A DNA stretch of 64,000 nucleotides from Betaproteobacteria bacterium (GTDB lineage: Bacteria; Pseudomonadota; Gammaproteobacteria; Burkholderiales; SG8-39): positions 62,001 to 126,000 of the forward strand of contig VBCA01000002.1 in the NCBI GenBank assembly GCA_005881575.1, read 5' to 3'. Within the stretch, counting starts at the first letter, position 1; each line of letters begins with the position of its first letter. The position numbers and the translations under genes were made by a program. Below are positions 1 through 14,569 of this stretch, piece by piece. The notes under the pieces are model-generated. The model was not told where the DNA came from. It did no database searches and saw only the letters and a list, made by a program, of their open reading frames with translations.

Positions 1-537
1 CGCGAGCGAATTCCAGCCGCGCACGAAGAAAGGCCACGCGGCCCAAAGAACCACCGGGACGCTCAGGACGAACTGAATCCAGCCGGAGATTTTCGGATTC
101 GGCAACGCCGCGTGCAGGCCGGGCAGGTGTTCGGCCATTGCGAGGCCAAAAACCGGAACGGTGAGCGCGAGCCCGATCCAGAACCGGCGCGCCATGTCGA
201 GCAGCTCGGGGTTGGGCTGGTCGTCTGCCCTTGGCGCGACAGGCTCGAGCGCCATGCCGCATTTCGGGCAGTTGCCGGGCCCCGCCTGCCGGATCTCCGG
301 GTGCATCGGGCAGGTGTAGATCGCGTCCGGCATCGCCCCGGGCAGTGGGGCGGGCCCCCCTGCCGCCTTGGCGTACCGCCCGGGCTCGGCAGCGAACTTG
401 TCGAGACAATGAAGGCTGCAGAAATACCAGTGTCGGCCGCCGTACGAGTGCTTGTATTTGGCGGCCGAAATATCCAGCGGCATGCCGCAAACCGGGTCAA
501 GTGCAAATCCCGGGGAGGGCGGTGCATCGTTGCGCAC
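1..537 (-). CDS. Heavy-metal P-type ATPase, N-terminal part (copA-like, runs off window)
   Basis: Likely Cu+-exporting (or related metal) P1B-type ATPase of the inner membrane. Reading into the window edge, the protein has a YHS domain (DPVCGMPLD, then WYFCSLHCLDKF), a metal-binding domain of the YTCPMHPEI...CPKCGMALEP type, and the first two hydrophobic segments (FWIGLALTVPVFGLAMAEHL and the segment ending WAAWPFFVRGW). The phosphorylation and ATP-binding domains lie outside the window. The start is uncertain: the frame is open back to the glmS stop (589-591) and contains no ATG; the only ordinary start is GTG at 535-537. A His-rich HSHDHG stretch, typical of the extreme N-terminus of this family, lies upstream of that GTG in the same frame. 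It follows glmS by about 50 nt on the same strand. Family assignment is firm; metal specificity is inferred. Confidence 0.85.
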   Translation of the reverse strand, partial: MRNDAPPSPGFALDPVCGMPLDISAAKYKHSYGGRHWYFCSLHCLDKFAAEPGRYAKAAGGPAPLPGAMPDAIYTCPMHPEIRQAGPGNCPKCGMALEPVAPRADDQPNPELLDMARRFWIGLALTVPVFGLAMAEHLPGLHAALPNPKISGWIQFVLSVPVVLWAAWPFFVRGWNSLA

Positions 538-588
538 CGACCCGTGATCGTGAGAGTGGACCGAGGTTCTTCGCGTGGCGCGATCCCC

Positions 589-2436
589 CTATTCCACGGT
601 CACCGATTTGGCGAGATTCCTGGGCTTGTCCACGTCGTTGCCTCGCTCCAGAGCCGCATGGTAGGCGAGCAGCTGCAGCGGCACGGTATGCAGGATCGGA
701 GACAGAAAACCGGCGTGATCGGGCATTCGGATGACGTGGATGCCCTCGCCCGCGACCATGCGCGTGTCCTCGTCAGCGAGCACGTGCAGCTCGCCGCCCC
801 GGGCACGCACCTCCTGGAGGTTCGATTTGAGTTTTTCCAGAAGCGCGTCCTTGGGCGCAATGGCGATCACCGGCATGTTCTTGTCCACGAGCGCGAGCGG
901 CCCGTGCTTGAGCTCGCCCGCGGCATAAGCTTCGGCGTGGATGTAGGAGATCTCTTTCAACTTCAGCGCCCCCTCCATCGCGATCGGGTAGTGGATGCCG
1001 CGACCCAGGAACAGGGCGTGCTCGAGCTGCGCGAACTTCTCCGACCACATCTTCACCTGCGGTTCGACGTGCAGCACGCGCTCGAGAGCACGCGGCAAAT
1101 GCCGAAGCGAATGCAGCAGCTCAGCTTCGCGCTCCGCCGGGAGCCGGCCCCGCATCTTCGCGAGGGTCATGGTGAGCAGCGCGAGCGCGGCAAGCTGCGT
1201 GGTAAACGCCTTGGTCGAGGCCACGCCGATCTCCGGTCCCGCGCGCGTGAGGAAGCGCAGATGGGACGCGCGCACCAGGGAGGACTCGGGCACGTTGCAG
1301 ATCGAGAGCGCGTAGCGGTGCCCGAGCGACTTGGCGTACTGCAACGCAGCGATGGTGTCCGCCGTCTCGCCGGACTGCGAAACGGTGATCACCAGACCCT
1401 TCGGGTTGGGCACGGATTCCCGATAGCGGTATTCGCTCGCGATCTCGACGCTGCAGGGGATCCCGGCCAGCGCCTCGAGCCAATAGCGCGCGACCATCCC
1501 GGCGTGATAGCTCGTGCCGCAGGCGAGGATCAACACCGAATCGACATCGCGAAAAATGCGCTCGGCCTCCGCACCGAAGAGCTGCGGGGAAACGGACTGC
1601 GCGCCCGTCACCATCTCCAGGGTGTTCGCTACCGCCATGGGCTGCTCGAAGATCTCCTTCTGCATGTAGTGCCGGTAATGCCCCAGCTCGACCGCGTCGG
1701 CGGTGAGCTGCGAAACGTGCACCTGACGGCTTACCGCCTTGCCGCCGGAGTCGCTGACGCGCACTCCATCGAGCGTGAGTTCGGCGCAGTCGCCGTCCTC
1801 GAGGTAGACGACGCGCTGCGTGACCTGGACGAGCGCGGAGGTGTCGGAGGCGGCGAAATTCTCCCCTTCACCGAGGCCGAGCAGCAGCGGCGCCCCGTGC
1901 CGCGCCACCACCAATCGCGAAGGATCGGATTCGCTCACGACCGCGATCGCGTAGGCGCCGACCAGCTCGACCACGCTCTTTCTCACGGCGTCGAACAAGG
2001 TCGCGCCCGATTGCAGGTTCGAGTGAACGAGGTGGGCGATGACCTCGGTATCGGTATCGGAGACGAACTCGTAGCCCTTGGCGCGCAGGCGCCTGCGCAT
2101 CTCTTCGTGGTTCTCGATGATGCCGTTGTGCACCACCGACACGCCGCCCGAGAGGTGCGGATGGGCATTTTTCTCCGACGGCACGCCGTGGGTGGCCCAG
2201 CGCGTATGCGCGATCCCGATGTCCCCGGCGAGGCCCTGCGAGCCGGCGAGCTTCTCAAGCTCCGCGACGCGACCCGTCGAGCGGACGCGGCGCAAGGTCG
2301 CCCGCGATCCGGAGGCGATTCCGTCGAGGACGGCGACCCCGGCGGAATCGTAGCCGCGATACTCGAGCCGCTTCAGTCCCTCGATGAGGACGGGAACGAT
2401 GTTGCGTTTGGCTATCGCTCCGACTATTCCGCACAT
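589..2436 (-). CDS. glmS: Glutamine--fructose-6-phosphate aminotransferase (isomerizing)
   Basis: Makes glucosamine-6-phosphate from fructose-6-phosphate and glutamine, the first step to UDP-GlcNAc for peptidoglycan and LPS. 615 aa, the usual length. The N-terminus MCGIVGAIA supplies the Cys2 nucleophile of the class II glutaminase domain. Two SIS domains follow ([18 protein letters not shown]), then the [15 protein letters not shown] motif and the C-terminal NLAKSVTVE of GlmS. It lies 16 nt downstream of glmU, so the two UDP-GlcNAc genes are probably co-transcribed. There is no room for a glmS ribozyme leader and none is expected in Proteobacteria. Confidence 0.97.
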   Translation of the reverse strand: MCGIVGAIAKRNIVPVLIEGLKRLEYRGYDSAGVAVLDGIASGSRATLRRVRSTGRVAELEKLAGSQGLAGDIGIAHTRWATHGVPSEKNAHPHLSGGVSVVHNGIIENHEEMRRRLRAKGYEFVSDTDTEVIAHLVHSNLQSGATLFDAVRKSVVELVGAYAIAVVSESDPSRLVVARHGAPLLLGLGEGENFAASDTSALVQVTQRVVYLEDGDCAELTLDGVRVSDSGGKAVSRQVHVSQLTADAVELGHYRHYMQKEIFEQPMAVANTLEMVTGAQSVSPQLFGAEAERIFRDVDSVLILACGTSYHAGMVARYWLEALAGIPCSVEIASEYRYRESVPNPKGLVITVSQSGETADTIAALQYAKSLGHRYALSICNVPESSLVRASHLRFLTRAGPEIGVASTKAFTTQLAALALLTMTLAKMRGRLPAEREAELLHSLRHLPRALERVLHVEPQVKMWSEKFAQLEHALFLGRGIHYPIAMEGALKLKEISYIHAEAYAAGELKHGPLALVDKNMPVIAIAPKDALLEKLKSNLQEVRARGGELHVLADEDTRMVAGEGIHVIRMPDHAGFLSPILHTVPLQLLAYHAALERGNDVDKPRNLAKSVTVE

Positions 2437-2452
2437 GCGGTTTGCCTTTCGA

Positions 2453-3811
2453 TCATTTCTTCTTCACCGGCCGCTCCCAGTCCGGAATCGACACCTGCTT
2501 CACCCGGGAGAGGGTCAACTCCCCCGCGGGGGCGTCCTTGGTGAGCGTGGTTCCCGCGCCGAGGGTCGCGCCCCGGCCCACCCGCACAGGCGCGACGAGC
2601 TGGGTGCCCGAGCCTATGAAAACGTCGTCCTCGATGACGGTGCGGTGCTTGTTCGCTCCGTCGTAGTTGCACACGATCGTGCCGGCGCCGACGTTGACGT
2701 TTCTGCCCACCTCGCTGTCGCCGATGTAGCTGAGGTGATTCGCCTTGGAACCCGCGCCTATGCTACTCGCCTTCACCTCCACGAAGTTGCCGATGTGCAC
2801 TCCGTCGGCGAGGCGCGTGCGCGTGCCCGGACGGATGCGCGCGTAGGGGCCGATGCGGCAGTCGGCGCCGATGTCGGCGTTCTCGAGGTGGCAGAAGGGC
2901 TCGACGCGCGTGCCCGGGCCGACCGTCACGTCCTTCAGCACGCAATTCGCGCCGACCGAGACGCCGTCGCCGAGCTTGACCTCGCCTTCGAACACGCAAT
3001 TGACGTCGATCGCCACGTCGCGTCCGCAAGCGAGGCTTCCGCGCACGTCGCAGCGCGACGGATCGGCGAGCGCCACCCCCTGCTCAAGGAGCGAGGCGGC
3101 GAGCTTACGCTGATATACGCGCTCCAACTCGGCGAGTTGGGCGCGGCTGTTCACGCCGAGCGCCTCCCACGCCGTGTCTGCTTGGATTGCGGTCACAGGT
3201 ACGCGCTCCTTCGTGGCGAGCGCGACGATGTCGGTGAGGTAATACTCCTTCTGCGCGTTGTTGTTTTGCAGCTTCGCGAGCCAGGACTTGAGTTTCTTTG
3301 TCGGCGCCACGACGATTCCGGTGTTGATCTCGCGAAGCGCGCGCTGCCGCGAGTTGGCGTCCTTTTCTTCGACAATTCCCACCACCTTTTTTCCATTTCG
3401 TAGGATACGCCCATACCCGCTGGGACCGTCGAGCGTCGCGGTCAGAAGGCCCAGGCCCTTCCCGGTCGCCTGGACCAGCCGTTTCAGCGTCTCGGCGCGA
3501 ATCAGCGGGACGTCGCCGTAGAGCACGAGGGTCGGCCAGCGCTCGTCCAGATGCGGGGCAGCCTGCATCACCGCGTGGCCGGTGCCGAGCTGGGGCTCCT
3601 GCATGACCCAGACGACGTCGTTCTCGTCGACGGCCTGGCGCACCCGCTCGCCTCCGTGGCCATAGACGACGCAGATGACCTCGGGCGAGAGCTGTTTCGC
3701 GGTGTCGAAAACGTACGTAAGCATCGCCCGGCCCGCCAGGCGATGCAACACCTTGGGCGTGCTCGAATGCATGCGCGTGCCCGGACCGGCGGCGAGAATG
3801 ACGACGTTCAT
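2453..3811 (-). CDS. glmU: Bifunctional N-acetylglucosamine-1-phosphate uridyltransferase / glucosamine-1-phosphate acetyltransferase
   Basis: Cytoplasmic enzyme for the last two steps of UDP-GlcNAc synthesis. 452 aa. The N-terminal nucleotidyltransferase has LAAGPGTRM...PKVLH (Pro where many homologues have Lys in AAGxGTRM) and LYGDVPLI. The C-terminal half is a left-handed beta-helix of hexapeptide repeats with the acetyltransferase motifs [12 protein letters not shown] and [11 protein letters not shown]. It is followed by glmS; upstream, a hairpin-containing spacer separates it from gltD. Gene order gltB-gltD-glmU-glmS puts glutamine-using nitrogen metabolism next to amino-sugar synthesis. 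Confidence 0.96.
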   Translation of the reverse strand: MNVVILAAGPGTRMHSSTPKVLHRLAGRAMLTYVFDTAKQLSPEVICVVYGHGGERVRQAVDENDVVWVMQEPQLGTGHAVMQAAPHLDERWPTLVLYGDVPLIRAETLKRLVQATGKGLGLLTATLDGPSGYGRILRNGKKVVGIVEEKDANSRQRALREINTGIVVAPTKKLKSWLAKLQNNNAQKEYYLTDIVALATKERVPVTAIQADTAWEALGVNSRAQLAELERVYQRKLAASLLEQGVALADPSRCDVRGSLACGRDVAIDVNCVFEGEVKLGDGVSVGANCVLKDVTVGPGTRVEPFCHLENADIGADCRIGPYARIRPGTRTRLADGVHIGNFVEVKASSIGAGSKANHLSYIGDSEVGRNVNVGAGTIVCNYDGANKHRTVIEDDVFIGSGTQLVAPVRVGRGATLGAGTTLTKDAPAGELTLSRVKQVSIPDWERPVKKK

Positions 3812-3875
3812 CAGAATCGTTTGGAATGCTAGGGAGAGTGATGTTACAGGGCGAGGTTTGGGTTGGGGAGGGGGT

Positions 3876-3903
3876 AACGGGGGAACCGTAGGGTTCCCCC
3901 GTT
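3876..3903 (-). terminator. Perfect 12-bp inverted repeat between gltD and glmU
   Basis: Arms AACGGGGGAACC (3876-3887) and GGTTCCCCCGTT (3892-3903) around a 4-nt loop. It sits in the 127-nt gltD/glmU spacer. It has no clear T-run on either side, so it could be a weak terminator, an mRNA-stabilising hairpin or a REP-like palindrome. The pairing is seen directly; the function is inferred. Confidence 0.5.
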
Positions 3904-3921
3904 CGTAACTTCCCCCGAAGG

Positions 3922-3960
3922 GTTCCTGAGCTACCGCGCTATCGCGGCAGCTCAGAGAAC
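3922..3960 (-). terminator. Hairpin over the gltD stop codon
   Basis: Outer arms GGTTC/GAACC-like and CTGAGCT (3926-3932) pair with AGCTCAG (3949-3955); inner CCGCG (3934-3938) pairs with CGCGG (3943-3947). The hairpin includes the last codons and stop of gltD. There is no long U-tract after it on the minus strand. It may be a 3' stability or termination element for gltBD mRNA. Confidence 0.4.
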
Positions 3961-5402
3961 CCCATCAAGAACTCATCGATCGCGCGCGCGCACTGGCGCC
4001 CCTCCCGAATGGCCCACACGACGAGCGACTGGCCGCGGCGCATGTCGCCCGCGGCGAAGATCTTGGGAACCGAAGTGGCATAGCTGTTCTTCCCGTCGGT
4101 CGTCGCCTTGGCGTTGCCGCGCGGGTCCTTCGCGACGCCGAACGCCTCGAGCACGGCGGGCACCGGCGAGACGAATCCCATCGCGAGAAGGACAAGGTCG
4201 GCGGGCAGAATCGATTGCGATCCCGGAACCTCGCTCACCTTGCCGTCCTTCCACTCCAGACGAATCGTTTTCAGGAACTTCACCTTTCCGTTCTCGCCGA
4301 CGAACTCCTTGGTAGCGATCGACCAGTCGCGGTGTACGCCCTCCTCGTGGGAGGAAGAGGTGCGTAACCTGAGCGGCCAGTTCGGCCATACCGGGTTACG
4401 GTCGGGATCATCCGGTTTCGCGAGCAGCTCGAACTGCGTGACCGACTTCGCCCCGTGCCGGTTGGAAGTGCCGACGCAGTCGCTGCCCGTATCCCCGCCG
4501 CCGATCACCACGACGTGCTTGCCGCTCGCCCAGAGCTCGCGCACCCCCGAGTCGCCCGCCACGCGCTTGTTCTGCAGCGGCAGGAACTCCATCGCGAAGT
4601 GCACGCCGTCGAGTTCGCGCCCCGGGACGGGCAGGTCCCGGGGCTGCTCGGCGCCGCCGGAAAGCACCACGGCATGGAACTCCGCGATGATCTTCTCCGG
4701 CGCCACAGTTTCCACGGCCCAGTCGGTGACGTCCTTTCCGGGGCGAGACTCGCCGACGAAGACACCGGTACGGAACACCACGCCTTCGGCTCTCATTTGG
4801 TCGACGCGACGGTCGATCAGCCACTTCTCCATCTTGAAATCGGGTATGCCGTAGCGCAGAAGACCGCCGATCCGGTCGTTTTTTTCGAACATCGTGACGT
4901 CGTGCCCGGCGCGCGCGAGTTGTTGCGCGCAAGCGAGCCCTGCCGGACCAGAACCCACGACCGCGACCTTCTTGCCGGTCTTGTGCGTGGGCGGCTGCGG
5001 CCTCACCCAGCCTTCCTCGAACGCCTTGTCGATGATCGCGTGCTCGATCGACTTGATCCCAACCGGGTCGTCATTGATGCGCAGCACGCATGCTTCCTCG
5101 CACGGAGCCGGACAGATGCGGCCGGTGAACTCGGGAAAATTGTTGGTGGAATGCAGCGTCTCGATGGCGCGCTGCCAGTCCTGCTTGTAGACGAGGTCGT
5201 TGAAATCCGGAATGATGTTGTTGACCGGGCAACCGGACATGCAGAACGGGGTACCGCAGTCCATGCAACGCGCGCCCTGGACCTTTGCCTCCTCTTCGGT
5301 GAGGCGGAGGATGAACTCCCGGTAGTGCTTTTTCCGCTCCTCGGGCTCTTGGTGCGCTTCCTCGATCCGTTGGAACTCGAGAAATCCCGTGACTTTCCCC
5401 AT
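3939..5402 (-). CDS. gltD: Glutamate synthase (NADPH) small subunit
   Basis: 487 aa. Oxidises NADPH and passes electrons through FAD and Fe-S clusters to GltB. The N-terminal Cys motifs for the [4Fe-4S] clusters are visible ([16 protein letters not shown] and [14 protein letters not shown]). FAD ([17 protein letters not shown]) and NADPH ([15 protein letters not shown]) nucleotide-binding folds follow, with the C-terminal [16 protein letters not shown] typical of the family. The ATG follows the gltB stop directly (TAGATG), so translation is probably coupled with gltB. Confidence 0.97.
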   Translation of the reverse strand: MGKVTGFLEFQRIEEAHQEPEERKKHYREFILRLTEEEAKVQGARCMDCGTPFCMSGCPVNNIIPDFNDLVYKQDWQRAIETLHSTNNFPEFTGRICPAPCEEACVLRINDDPVGIKSIEHAIIDKAFEEGWVRPQPPTHKTGKKVAVVGSGPAGLACAQQLARAGHDVTMFEKNDRIGGLLRYGIPDFKMEKWLIDRRVDQMRAEGVVFRTGVFVGESRPGKDVTDWAVETVAPEKIIAEFHAVVLSGGAEQPRDLPVPGRELDGVHFAMEFLPLQNKRVAGDSGVRELWASGKHVVVIGGGDTGSDCVGTSNRHGAKSVTQFELLAKPDDPDRNPVWPNWPLRLRTSSSHEEGVHRDWSIATKEFVGENGKVKFLKTIRLEWKDGKVSEVPGSQSILPADLVLLAMGFVSPVPAVLEAFGVAKDPRGNAKATTDGKNSYATSVPKIFAAGDMRRGQSLVVWAIREGRQCARAIDEFLMGFSELPR

Positions 5403-10055
<4,653 letters not shown>

Positions 10056-10127
10056 GCTGTTTCGAACGAATGGGGTTTGCCGGCGGCGGAAATTCCCTCA
10101 TTCCGCGCTTCTCGGGCCGGGCTTTCG

Positions 10128-10156
10128 ACTATACCTGCGTTCCCTTGCTGCCTCAA
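10128..10156 (-). promoter_or_regulatory. Sigma-70 promoter of gltBD
   Basis: On the minus strand TTGAGG (10151-10156) and TATAGT (10128-10133) are separated by exactly 17 nt. This matches the consensus at 4/6 and 5/6 positions and gives a leader of about 65 nt before the gltB GTG. It implies that gltBD can be transcribed independently of aroKB. Confidence 0.6.
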
Positions 10157-10208
10157 GTGCTTAGAGCGGATCCGCGGAGCAGCACTCCGAGGTACGGCTA
10201 GCGCTCAC

Positions 10209-11291
10209 TTAGGCAGCGAGCCGTGAAAGCGTGTGATCAATGGCGCCCTCCGGTATATCGCCGCGAAGCAGGGCCGCGCCCAGCCGCTCCAGGAGAACAA
10301 AATGGACGCGGCCATCCTTGGTTTTCTTGTCGAGGCGCATCAGTTGCCGCATCCGCGCAGGCGAAATTCCCCTTACGGCTGTCGGAAGCCCCGCGCGCTC
10401 GAGCAGCGAGCGGATGCGAGCGGAGTCGGCCTGCGACAGATAGCCCAGCTGACGCGACAGGTCAGCCGCCATGACCATCCCGGCCGCGACGGCCTCGCCG
10501 TGGAGCCAAGCACCGTAGCCGAGGCCCGTCTCGATGGCGTGGCCGAACGTGTGACCGAAGTTGAGCAGCGCGCGCAAGCCGCGCTCGCGCTCGTCCTCGC
10601 CGACGATTTCGGCTTTGATCGCAATCGAGCGCACCACCGCATGTTCCAGAGCCTCCGGATCGCGCGCCAACAGGCGATCGACATGTGCCTCGATCCAGCT
10701 GAAGAACGCCGCGTCGCGGATCAGGCCGTGTTTGATCACTTCCGCAAGCCCCGAGCGCAGCTCGCGCTCGGGGAGGGTTTCGAGGGTTTGCATGTCGGCC
10801 ACGACCGCCTGAGGCTGATGGAAAGCGCCGATCATGTTTTTCCCGAGCGGGTGATTGATGGCGGTCTTGCCGCCGACCGATGAATCCACTTGGGCGAGCA
10901 GCGTGGTCGGGATCTGAACGAAGGGCACGCCGCGCTGATAGGTGGCGGCGGCGAATCCCGCCAGATCCCCTATTACACCGCCCCCAAGGGCGATGAGCGT
11001 GGTATCACGCGCGCAGCGCTGCTCGAGCAGGGCATCGAAGATCGCATTCAGGGTGCGCCAGTCCTTGCGCTCCTCGCCGTCGGGAACGACGATGCGGACC
11101 ACCTCGACGCCCTCACGGGCGAGCGCGCCGGCAACGCGATCGAGATAGAACGCCGCGACCGTGGGGTTGGTGACGACGGCCGCTTTCTTTTGCGCCAGGA
11201 AAGGAACAATGAGGCCGGCCCGATCGAGGAGCCCGGCACCGACGTGAATAGGGTAGGAGCGCTCCCCGAGCGCTACGCTGAGAGTTTGCAT
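10209..11291 (-). CDS. aroB: 3-dehydroquinate synthase
   Basis: 360 aa. Second step of the shikimate pathway (DAHP to 3-dehydroquinate, NAD+ and metal dependent, cytoplasm). Motifs: the NAD-binding segment [20 protein letters not shown], then [20 protein letters not shown] and the metal-ligand regions ([33 protein letters not shown]). Start is ATG at 11289-11291 ([13 protein letters not shown]). The frame stays open far upstream, but that part is antisense-like shadow of aroK in another frame. The start lies inside the 3' end of aroK (19-nt overlap), indicating coupling. Confidence 0.96.
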   Translation of the reverse strand: MQTLSVALGERSYPIHVGAGLLDRAGLIVPFLAQKKAAVVTNPTVAAFYLDRVAGALAREGVEVVRIVVPDGEERKDWRTLNAIFDALLEQRCARDTTLIALGGGVIGDLAGFAAATYQRGVPFVQIPTTLLAQVDSSVGGKTAINHPLGKNMIGAFHQPQAVVADMQTLETLPERELRSGLAEVIKHGLIRDAAFFSWIEAHVDRLLARDPEALEHAVVRSIAIKAEIVGEDERERGLRALLNFGHTFGHAIETGLGYGAWLHGEAVAAGMVMAADLSRQLGYLSQADSARIRSLLERAGLPTAVRGISPARMRQLMRLDKKTKDGRVHFVLLERLGAALLRGDIPEGAIDHTLSRLAA

Positions 11292-11806
11292 GCTTCGTCG
11301 AACCGGGCGAGCACCTGCGCGAGCAAGGAGCCGATGCCCTGACGGCCGGTCTCGATCACCAGGTCCGCGACATCCCGATAAAGCGGGTCGCGCACGGCAT
11401 AAAGCGCCTCGAGCCGGTCGCGCGGGTCGCCACCCTGTAAGAGCGGTCTGGACTTGTCGGCGCGGGTTCGCTGCCACAGTACCGGCGGAAGCGCGTGGAG
11501 GTACATGACGAAGCCGCGGGTCCTGAGATTGTCGCGGTTGCGGGGATCGAGCACTGCGCCTCCGCCGGTAGCGAGCACGACATCGTTCAGCGCGGTCAAT
11601 CGTTCGATCACCTCGGACTCGCGCTTGCGAAATCCGGCCTCGCCCTCGATATCGAAGATCACGGCGACGCGCACCCCGGTCCGTGCCTCGATCTCGCGAT
11701 CGGCATCGTAGAACGTCTTCCCCAGGCGCTTGGCGAGCTGCCGGCCGACCGTGGTCTTGCCGGCGCCCATCATGCCTACCAGGAATAGCTTGTGGTTTGT
11801 CTTCAC
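11273..11806 (-). CDS. aroK: Shikimate kinase
   Basis: About 177 aa. Phosphorylates shikimate at O3 with ATP. The P-loop [11 protein letters not shown] is near the N-terminus, followed by the DADREIE and GEAGFRKRE substrate-binding motifs, the LATGGGAV motif, and the lid [12 protein letters not shown] chose the GTG at 11804-11806 ([11 protein letters not shown]); a longer frame to a TTG at 11848 would run into the pilQ terminator. It lies downstream of pilMNOPQ and overlaps aroB, the usual betaproteobacterial order. Confidence 0.95.
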   Translation of the reverse strand: MKTNHKLFLVGMMGAGKTTVGRQLAKRLGKTFYDADREIEARTGVRVAVIFDIEGEAGFRKRESEVIERLTALNDVVLATGGGAVLDPRNRDNLRTRGFVMYLHALPPVLWQRTRADKSRPLLQGGDPRDRLEALYAVRDPLYRDVADLVIETGRQGIGSLLAQVLARFDEACKLSA

Positions 11807-11850
11807 GGGGATATTGTAGCAACCCGCCCGTGTCGGGCTCGAAAGCAAAA

Positions 11851-11867
11851 GGCCGGCATTGCCGGCC
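11851..11867 (-). terminator. Rho-independent terminator after pilQ
   Basis: Arms GGCCGGC and GCCGGCC around a 3-nt loop, followed on the minus strand by TTTTGCTTT. It lies between the pilQ stop (11895) and aroK, so it should at least partly separate the pilus operon from aroKB. Confidence 0.75.
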
Positions 11868-11894
11868 CCTTGAGAGTGATGCGATTCTGCAGCG

Positions 11895-14039
11895 TCAGCG
11901 CTGGCTTATGATGCGCTGCTCGACGATGCGCGGAGTGATGAACACCAGGAGCTCGGTCTTGTTGTCCGAGCGGGAGTTGTTGCGGAAAAGCACTCCGAGC
12001 AACGGCAGGTCTCCGAAGAACGGCACCTTGGTAATCGTGGTCTGCAGGGTCTGGGTGTAGATGCCGCCGATCACGACCGTGCCGCCGTTTTCCACCAGCA
12101 CCTGGGTCTGGACGTGCTTGGTGTCGATGGCGAAACCCTGGTTGGTGCTCTGGCCTACTGAGTCCTTGTTGATGTCCAGGGTCATGATGATGTTGCCGTC
12201 CGGCGTGATCTGCGGCTTCACCTTGAGCGCCAAGTTCGCCTTGCGGAACGAAATCGAGGTTGCGCCGCTCGAAGTCGCCTGCTGATAGGGCAACTCGGTT
12301 CCCTGCTCGATGAGCGCTTCCACGTTGTTCGCGGTCATCACCCGCGGACTCGAGATGATCTTGCCCTTGCCGTCGGCTTCCAGAGCCGAGAGCTCTAGCG
12401 AAAGCGCTCCGGTCAGTCGATTGGTGATGAGCAGGGCGATCGAGCCTGCGGCCACGGCATTGCCGACCGGGTTCGCAGGCAAATTGACGCTCAAATTGTC
12501 CGGAGTCTTCGTAGTTATGGTCCCGCCAGACGGAGGGAACAAGTTTTCAAAGTCGCCTAGCGTCCCAGTCTGGGTCACGGCTATCCCGGACTGATTGATG
12601 CCTACCGGGCTCGGACCCGTGCTGGTGCTGTTCTGGGTGAGCGGACGGGCCACATTGCCCAGACGCACGCCGAGGTTCTTCGCAAACGAGTCGTTGGCTT
12701 CGACGATCCGCGCCTCGATGAGCACCTGCTGCACCGGGACATCGACTTGGCCGAGGAGCTTGCGCACCTCCTCCAGCCGGACCGAGACGTCCTGAACGAA
12801 CACCTGGTTGGTGCGAAGATCGACCGAGGCCGCGCCACGCTTGGAAAGAATGCGCTGCTGGGGATCGGCGAGGAGCTTCGCAAAAGCGTCGGCCCTGGCG
12901 TAGTTGAGCTGGAAGGCCTCGGTGCGCAGGGGCTCCAGCTCGGTGATCTGTGCGCTGGACTCCAGGGCGAGCTTTTCCTTGGTCGCCAGCTCGTCGCGCG
13001 GCGCGATCCAGATCACGTTGCCGTTCTTGCGCATGTCCAGGCCGCGGGTCTGGAGGATGATATCGAGCGCTTGGTCCCAGGGTACGTCCTTCAGGCGCAG
13101 CGTGAGGTTCCCGCCCACGGTGTCGCTGGTGATGATGTTCAGGTCGGTGAAGTCCGCTATGACGTTGAGCACACTCCTCACTTCGACGTTCTGGAAGTTG
13201 AGCGACAGCTTCTCTCCGGAATATCCGCTGCGCGTGCCCTGCACCAATTTGTTGGGATCGTACTGGATCGGTCTCACCTCGAGCACGAACTGCGTGTCGG
13301 TCTGGTAGGCATTGTGCTCCCAGAGACCGCGCGGTTCGATCACCATGCGCACGTTGTCGCCCTGGGGGAAAACGCTGAAGGTTTGCACCGGGGTTGCGAA
13401 GTCGACCACGTCGTAACGTTTCCGCAACACGTCGGAAACGCTCGTCTTGAGGAAATCGACGATGACCGTTTGTCCTTGCTGGCGAATATCCACGCCGGTC
13501 GACGTGTCGGAAAGCTCGACGACGATTCGCCCTTCGCCACCCCGTCCGCGTCGGAAATTGACGTCTTTCAGCGTGTGCTGGAGATCTAATCTGCCTTCCG
13601 CAAAGCGCGCCGCTCCGGTCGCGGCCTGCTGCGCGCCCCCCGTGGCGGCCAAGGTGATCAAGAAGCTGCTGCCGTCGATCTTGGACTCGTACGGAACCAT
13701 GTTTCGTAGATTGAGTACCAGGCGGGTGCGCTCGCCCGCTTGCACCACGTTTATCGAGCGCAACACCCCCTCGCCGATATCCTGGCTGTTACGTCCCAAG
13801 CCGTTGGTGGTATCGGGAAAATCGAACGCGATCCGGGCCGGATTGGCGATCGTGAAACTGCCCGGGGGGGCTTCAATCGGGTTCTTCAGAGTGAGGCGTA
13901 TCAGCACCTGGCCGCCGCTCTGCGTGACGTCGAAGTTTTCGATGCTGTTTTGCTGCGCCGAGGCGACCGACACGAGCAGGAGCAACCCCGATGGGCAAAT
14001 CGCCGCCCGAATAAAGCTTCGCACGAGGACATGGTTCAT
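11895..14039 (-). CDS. pilQ: Type IV pilus secretin PilQ
   Basis: 714 aa outer-membrane secretin through which the type IV pilus is extruded. Cleavable signal peptide (hydrophobic stretch to about residue 28, ending SVASAQQ). Two AMIN-type peptidoglycan-binding regions follow in the N-terminal third, then the STN/N-domains (LNFQNVEVRSVLNVIADFT) and the C-terminal secretin pore, ending TELLVFITPRIVEQ. Its ATG shares one base with the pilP stop (TAATG). It is the last gene of pilMNOPQ; a terminator follows. Confidence 0.97.
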   Translation of the reverse strand: MNHVLVRSFIRAAICPSGLLLLVSVASAQQNSIENFDVTQSGGQVLIRLTLKNPIEAPPGSFTIANPARIAFDFPDTTNGLGRNSQDIGEGVLRSINVVQAGERTRLVLNLRNMVPYESKIDGSSFLITLAATGGAQQAATGAARFAEGRLDLQHTLKDVNFRRGRGGEGRIVVELSDTSTGVDIRQQGQTVIVDFLKTSVSDVLRKRYDVVDFATPVQTFSVFPQGDNVRMVIEPRGLWEHNAYQTDTQFVLEVRPIQYDPNKLVQGTRSGYSGEKLSLNFQNVEVRSVLNVIADFTDLNIITSDTVGGNLTLRLKDVPWDQALDIILQTRGLDMRKNGNVIWIAPRDELATKEKLALESSAQITELEPLRTEAFQLNYARADAFAKLLADPQQRILSKRGAASVDLRTNQVFVQDVSVRLEEVRKLLGQVDVPVQQVLIEARIVEANDSFAKNLGVRLGNVARPLTQNSTSTGPSPVGINQSGIAVTQTGTLGDFENLFPPSGGTITTKTPDNLSVNLPANPVGNAVAAGSIALLITNRLTGALSLELSALEADGKGKIISSPRVMTANNVEALIEQGTELPYQQATSSGATSISFRKANLALKVKPQITPDGNIIMTLDINKDSVGQSTNQGFAIDTKHVQTQVLVENGGTVVIGGIYTQTLQTTITKVPFFGDLPLLGVLFRNNSRSDNKTELLVFITPRIVEQRIISQR

Positions 14040-14569
14040 TATTTCCCTCCTCCGACTTCCTGCAACTGCAAGGTGCTCTGACGTTCGGTCCAGTCGCCCA
14101 CCGCATCCTGGATGAGCTCACGCAGCTGGATCTGGCTCTCCGTAATTGTGGTGATAAGGCCGAAATTCTGGCCCATGTAGTTGCCGACCTTGACGCGGTA
14201 CAGGCCCGTATCGGCCTTGACCAGCGCAAAATTCGCCTTCCTCTGCTGCAGCACGCCGACCATCTTCAGCGATTCCAACGGATAAGCCTCGAGGGGTTCC
14301 TTCGGCCGGTTCAGATCGGGCTTGAGTCCGCCTCCGCCGCCGCTGCTCGCCGATTTCGTGACCAGCTCGATTTTCGCGCTGCTGAAGGGATCGATCTGAT
14401 CGAAGGCCTTGTAGGGTACCGGCTCGTACGGCTTCACGACCGGCAGCGGATCGATCTTGCCGCGCAGATCTTTGGTCTTGTCCTTCAGTTCGGACTTGAG
14501 GTCGCCGAATTCCTCGCCGCCGCACCCCGCGAGCAGCAAGCCGAGCACGATGGCGGGGAGCGCTTTCAT
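14039..14569 (-). CDS. pilP: Type IV pilus inner-membrane lipoprotein PilP
   Basis: 176 aa. Lipoprotein signal with lipobox LLAGC near residue 18. The mature part has the flexible linker and beta-domain of PilP (RVKVGNYMGQNFGLI). PilP connects the PilN/PilO periplasmic complex to PilQ. Start is ATG at 14567-14569, overlapping the pilO stop by 4 nt (ATGA); the frame extends further upstream only as a shadow of pilO. Confidence 0.95.
   Translation of the reverse strand: MKALPAIVLGLLLAGCGGEEFGDLKSELKDKTKDLRGKIDPLPVVKPYEPVPYKAFDQIDPFSSAKIELVTKSASSGGGGGLKPDLNRPKEPLEAYPLESLKMVGVLQQRKANFALVKADTGLYRVKVGNYMGQNFGLITTITESQIQLRELIQDAVGDWTERQSTLQLQEVGGGK

Noticed and set aside
2437..2452. glmS ribozyme upstream of glmS
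   Set aside because: Only 16 nt separate glmU and glmS, and the ribozyme is a Gram-positive feature.
112..2544. An 810-codon plus-strand open frame over glmS
   Set aside because: Shadow of glmS and the ATPase; translation shows no family similarity.
11292..11822. N-terminal extension of the aroB frame to 537 aa
   Set aside because: The extension is an out-of-frame reading of aroK; AroB begins at MQTLSVALG.
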